Below, in pieces: positions 59,207 to 64,000 of a stretch of 64,000 nt of DNA. Each line of letters begins with the position of its first letter. Positions within the stretch are counted from its first letter, which is position 1. The notes under the pieces are model-generated. The model was not told the DNA's origin. It saw only the letters and a program-made list of their open reading frames with translations, and made no database searches. The translations under genes and the position numbers were made by a program. The DNA comes from Turnera subulata (Eukaryota; Streptophyta; Magnoliopsida; Malpighiales; Passifloraceae), in assembly GCA_028386065.3 (NCBI GenBank), contig JAKUCV010002770.1, forward strand, positions 4,542-68,541. Reading direction: 5' to 3'.

Positions 59207-59694
59207 ATGCAGAGATTAATCGCGGCGAGGAGGGCTGTTAATGCCGCCACAAAAGCTCTGCGATCATCACAACTTCAACAACTTCAACAACAACAACAAC
59301 GCTGCTTCTCTCAGGTGGCCCAGCTAGAATCCACCGACAATGGCGTTTTCCTCCCCAAACTGCCCCCCTTCGATTACACACCCCCTCCTTACACGGGACC
59401 GTCCGCGGAGGAGATCCTGGCCAAGCGGAAGCAGTTCCTCAGCCCCGCCATGTTTTACTTCTACGATAAACCCGTGAGTCCACGCGCTTCACACTCGATC
59501 TCTATCTCTCCTTGTCCTTTTTTTTTTTTTTTAATATTATCATTTACGCATACATAGTAACATTTCCAACATTTCTCTAGTGGAATATGAATATCCTGTT
59601 TTGGCCGTATCTGGCAGCTGGCAAAATCTGATATGTTTCTTTTGTTTGTTGCTTTTTTTATTTTTGGATTTTGGATATTTTTGGTGTGCAGCTG

Positions 59695-59726
<32 letters not shown>

Positions 59727-62700
59727 CGATGAGAACGGGCGTAGATACCTTGACGCCTTTGGGGGAATTGCTACGGTGTCGTGCGGCCACTGCCATCCCG
59801 ATGTGGTCGAGTCAATAGTCAAACAAATCAACCGCATCCAACACTCCACCATCCTCTACCTCAACCATGCCATCGCTGATTTCGCCGAGGCCCTTGCCTC
59901 CAAGATGCCCGGAAATCTCAAGGTATATATATAATATATATATATATATGTACATGCATCATCGTCGTCATCATCATCATCATTGCCCTACTATGTCTGC
60001 CCTTTTTTATAAAACACATTTGATTTAATTAAGGCTGGTGTTTAACTTCTGTATTATTATTTGTAGGTTGTGTTTTTCACGAATTCAGGGACGGAAGCGA
60101 ATGAGTTGGCGATTATGTTGGCGAGATTGTACACGGGAAGCCATGACATAATATCGCTGAGGAATGCGTATCACGGGAACGCCGCCGGGACGATGGGTGC
60201 CACGGCACAGTGTGGTTGGAAATTCAACGTCATACAGGTTTTATTGCTCTCCTCTTATAATTTGGCTTGATTAGGTAGTTGGATTTCCTGATTGATTTAG
60301 AATTGTAGTAGATGTGGCTTGGCTACAGTGCACCTTCGCAGAGGAAGTAATTAATCCATCCGATAAGGTTGATAATAATAAAGAATGCTTTTTGTCACGG
60401 ATTAGGGTGCCAGTTACTAAAGAATTAAGGGGATATATATAAATATAAGATAAATAGTGTGTGCTTGTAAGTGTGAGATGTACTGATTTATGTGCACCAT
60501 ACTGTGAACCTAAACCCCAAGTGGCCCATCTTTCGTCTGCGGCCCATGGTTAAACTGAAATTCAGGGGTCTATAAACCGGTTTCTCAATTTTTTTTTTGG
60601 AAAAAAAACTTTATCTTAGTATTCATATTGGATTGAGAGAATCCAAATCCATTCATATTGGATTCTTTATATATATGGGGTTGAAAATGTTACTGTGGTG
60701 TCACGTAACTTCAGGCGTTAATTAACGTGATAGGGATTTATGGTGGTTAGGTGGTGAGTGATTCTGACCTTGGATTTACTCAAAAGAGTCTTCCAAATTG
60801 GAGGGCTATACGTCTCTCAATCTTAGAAATATAAAAGGAAGAGGAAAAGACAGAAATGAAAAATGCTCTAATTTTGTCAGGTTGAGTGAACATCTATGTA
60901 AGAATGGTTAAAAGAAAAGACGAAGAAGAATGACCAATGAAGTTAAGAAAAAAATTGACACATGCAGAGCCCACAAAAACAAATTCACTTTAGTGTAAGA
61001 TTAGAGGACTGAAATAGAACTACTCGTCGTCTGAGAAAGAAAGAACCAAATTATGTGAACTTTTTCTTAAGCATCTAAATTATGCCAATTTTGTACTCAC
61101 AGAAATAATGGATATATATAGAATGATCAATTAGCTTGCGACGGATTTTATAGCTTACAAACTATCATTGGTGTGAACTTTGGGCACAAATATGGTGTAC
61201 CTGATTTCAAGTATCCTTGTTAGCTTTTCAAAATTGAAACTGAAAAGCGCTGTTCCTTTTTCTCCATTGTGCTCTGTGCAGAGACAGAGCAAGGTGTTTT
61301 GTTGCAAATTTGCTGCTTATTCACAGTATTTATCATAGTAATGATTAGTCGTGATGCTTTTGTGAGACTCTGACATTCTACTGCATTGTAATTTCAAAAC
61401 ATGAGTCCTGCTGCTAAATTCTACTTCAGTCAGTATAAACATAATTCCCTAGCCTATATTCTCATAATTTTAGTTGGTCAACAGAGTGGAGTGCATCATG
61501 CCTTGAATCCAGATCCATACAGAGGAGTCTTTGGTTCAGATGGTGAAAAATATGCTAAGGATGTTCAAGACATCATTGACTTTGGAACTACTGGCCATGT
61601 TGCTGGATTTGTACACGAAGCAATACAGGTGGTTATAACCTACTTACGTTTTGCTTCAGGCGAGATCTTAGCACTTGTTCGTACAAGAATCTTTGTCCTA
61701 AGTTGAGATACATTATTATATATGCCAGGGTGTGGGTGGAATCGTAGAGTTGGCTCCGGGCTATTTGCCTGCTGCATACAAAAGCATTAGGCAAGCAGGA
61801 GGTGTTTGCATTGCTGATGAGGTTCAGGGTGGATTTGCTCGCACTGGTAGTCACTTCTGGGGATTTGAGACCCAAGGTGTTGTTCCTGACATAGTGACAA
61901 TGGCAAAGGTTAGTTCTCCCTTCTTCCATGGCTTGATGACAGGGAGGTGATATAAGAAGCCTTCTTCCGGAGCAATGGCTGCAGCTTACTGGCACAACTT
62001 CCATATACTTTTTCATTTTATTTACTGACATATGCAGGGCATTGGAAATGGAATTCCCCTTGGTGCTGTGGTTACTACTCCCGAGATTGCAGAAGTCTTG
62101 ACCCGTCGCAATTACTTCAATACATTTGGGGGAAATCCTGTATGTACCACTGCAGGGCTGGCTGTTCTGAGAGTGATCGAAAAAGAAAAACTGCAGGAGA
62201 ATGCACTGGTTGTGGGATCGTATTTGAAAGAGAGACTTACTGCACTCAAGGATAAATATGAACGTAAGCTATCTCTCTTTTCTTTACCCATGTGGTCGCC
62301 TGAATCAGAAACCTTTCAAACAATAAAGGAGAAGCCTCAAACACAGCTTGAAGATCATAAGAACCAAAGAAAAGAATAGTTTCTTCCAGAAAAGAACAGT
62401 TTCTTCCATTTGGGCTTGATGGTTACTGACTTTTTTTCTAACCGTTTCTGTAGTTATTGGAGATGTGAGGGGAAGAGGATTTATTCTTGGAGTTGAACTT
62501 GTATCTGACCGACAACAAAAGACTCCTGCAAAGGCTGAAACTGTACATGTGATGAACCAGATGAAAGGTATGTATATCTCTGACTCCCAAATTCCGGCTG
62601 TAACGCTCTACGATTATTTATCCTCACTGATAGGCCCTCATTGATGTCATAGATTTGGGAGTATTGATCGGGAAAGGTGGATACTATGGAAATGTTTTCA

Positions 62701-62897
62701 GAATCACGCCGCCCCTCTGTTTCACAAGACAGGATGCAGGTACCGCTCTAATTTGCAAATTCATGATATTGAAACAATTAGCTCCTCTACTTTGCAACTT
62801 CACCAATTTCCAACTTCTTCGTAACGCTTTCCTTTCTACATGTACGGTTGCAGATTTCCTTGCAGATGCGATGGATTATACACTGTCCAAAATGTGA
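59207..62897 (+). CDS. Alanine-glyoxylate aminotransferase 2-type, mitochondrial, nine exons
   Basis: Exons 59207-59473, 59692-59922, 60067-60237, 61485-61628, 61729-61908, 62038-62263, 62454-62567, 62653-62739 and 62854-62897 join to 487 residues with every junction in frame. The start [18 protein letters not shown] is an Arg/Ala-rich mitochondrial presequence, followed by a polyGln run (about residues 23-32). The class III (ornithine-type) aminotransferase fold shows [11 protein letters not shown] (172-179, cofactor phosphate), [13 protein letters not shown], the cofactor-nitrogen aspartate Asp301 in [14 protein letters not shown] and the Schiff-base Lys331 in [16 protein letters not shown], exactly at the exon 5/6 boundary, then NTFGGNPV. 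The family transaminates glyoxylate with alanine; plant members (AGT2/AGT3/PYD4 group) also relate to beta-alanine metabolism. Which subgroup this is cannot be settled here. Intron 3 is the longest (1.25 kb). No damage is seen. Confidence 0.95.
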
Positions 62898-63779
62898 AGC
62901 CTGCAAGTTTCAGACAGAAAGGTGTCTGTCTATTGGGCCATTTAGAAATTGGTCTAATCAGTTATCAAATTGTTCCTTCATGGAGTGAAAATGATAGTAC
63001 AAATGCTTATATATAATAGGCTTCGCCTTAAATGGGATTGTTGGCTGGGACAAGTGAAAAGCGATGAGTCAACAGCTCGTTGTCTCCCGCTCAAACGACA
63101 TTTTGGGTTTTAAATAATTGCGTGAGTCTTTTTTTCGCTATTTGGATACATAATAATTTCTGGTTACATTTGGGCACCCAAAGGACGACACGACGTCTCT
63201 CCTACAGTGATCCGTTTCGTGCCTAGTTTCTGGCTAAAACCGTCTCGTATGTCGTTATACTGCAGCCGTCATCTAAGTTTATATCGTGGCCAAGAATAAT
63301 GGAATGAAACTAAATTTGTTTCATAAGTAAGAAGGGAGGTTAGAATAGAAATTAGAGATGGCGAACATGGAAGTTCGATCAAATTTAAAACATGTCAATC
63401 ACATGACCCCAAAATTATTTACTGTATGTCACGTATACATCTATAAGCATTTACAAATTAACTTGGGGTATAAGGAATTATCAACTGTGTCACTGGGATC
63501 CGTCCTATTTTCTATCCCATCACCGGTTTGCATGATACGACATCAAATCTTTCCGAACCTCGGTTCAATATTTTATCATAATCCAAACATAACTCAATAG
63601 TTGGCCTCCCCCAAGCCAATAACAGCCTCGAAATTTTAAAGGGACCCTTTGCACATGAAGACTTAGGAGAATTTGGATTTCATGAGCCTTGAATGATGTT
63701 TTAAAATAAAAGCACAATAATTAATGTTAAGATATAGAAAAGAGGGATCAAGCTCCTCTTCTGTACGGAGGAGAAGGTT
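62898..63779. other. Intergenic, 3' flank of aminotransferase gene
   Basis: Includes the 3' untranslated region; otherwise no feature supported. Confidence 0.5.
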
Positions 63780-64000
63780 TTTTTAAAAAACCTAGAAACT
63801 CTATTCATTTACGTCTGCTACAATATGCTCAAAATTAGGTGGGAGCAAAGGTTCACCAAACCCATTACAATGTATGTAACCGAGCGTGCCTAGCCAAAAG
63901 ATCAGCCGCAGCATTTGCTGTTCTATACACAAAAGTTACTGCAAAAGAATCAAAAGTAGACATAAGATCCCTGCCCTGCAGCACCAGTGGTTCCATTTCC
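63780..64000 (-). pseudogene. LINE/retroelement RNase H C-terminal fragment, cut by window end
   Basis: On the minus strand the frame reads FDSFAVTFVYRTANAAADLL then ARHARLHTL and a stop. It matches the V-x-R-x-x-N-x-x-A-D-x-x-A-x-x-A ending of the RVT_3-type RNase H of plant non-LTR elements. The sequence after the stop fits a LINE 3' tail running towards 63780. The rest lies beyond the window. Confidence 0.65.

Overview
This is nuclear DNA from a flowering plant, most likely a woody eudicot. The evidence is AT-rich intergenic sequence, short GT-AG introns, plant-specific families (class III peroxidase, PAN/apple lectin-like protein, bHLH-ACT regulator) and dense nested retroelements. I cannot name the species. 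There is no bacterial, organellar, viral or CRISPR content.

Layout. 1-15 kb is a nested transposon block. It starts with a minus-strand Ty3/gypsy-type LTR cut by the window edge (1-3102). A LINE endonuclease scrap lies at about 4.2-4.5 kb, and a 117-bp-arm hairpin at 6675-6957. Then comes an old, gutted LTR element (about 6.8-14.9 kb) that was invaded by two solo LTRs of one family in opposite orientation (7572-10331 minus; 10518-13449 plus), each with a perfect 5-bp target duplication. Its 3' LTR also took up a MITE-like insertion and a SINE. 15.9-18.2 kb holds a four-exon class III peroxidase on the minus strand. 23.0-27.2 kb holds a decayed, intron-containing TRM6 pseudogene. 27.8-31.0 kb is a complete, fairly young, non-coding LTR element (458-bp LTRs). 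32.4-33.7 kb is a small bHLH-ACT gene (minus). 36.5-42.5 kb is a nearly full-length but dead L1-type LINE with a second 3'-end fragment beside it. 48.6-50.2 kb is a PAN/apple-domain membrane protein gene (minus). 51.9-54.4 kb is an AlkB-type 2-oxoglutarate dioxygenase gene. 59.2-62.9 kb is a nine-exon mitochondrial alanine-glyoxylate aminotransferase 2-type gene. The window ends in another LINE RNase H tail (minus).

The five apparently functional genes are unrelated in pathway (cell-wall/ROS chemistry, transcriptional regulation, surface lectin-like protein, nucleic-acid demethylation, photorespiratory or pyrimidine-related transamination). As usual for a plant chromosome, they are independent units separated by long non-coding stretches and transposons. 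I find no convincing new multi-gene system. The most notable observations are: a 76-79 bp exon-like island kept in three diverged LTR copies; the inverted pair of solo LTRs; heat-shock-element-like sites upstream of a TATA box in the old LTR; a GC-AG intron in the peroxidase gene; and the multiply broken TRM6 copy.
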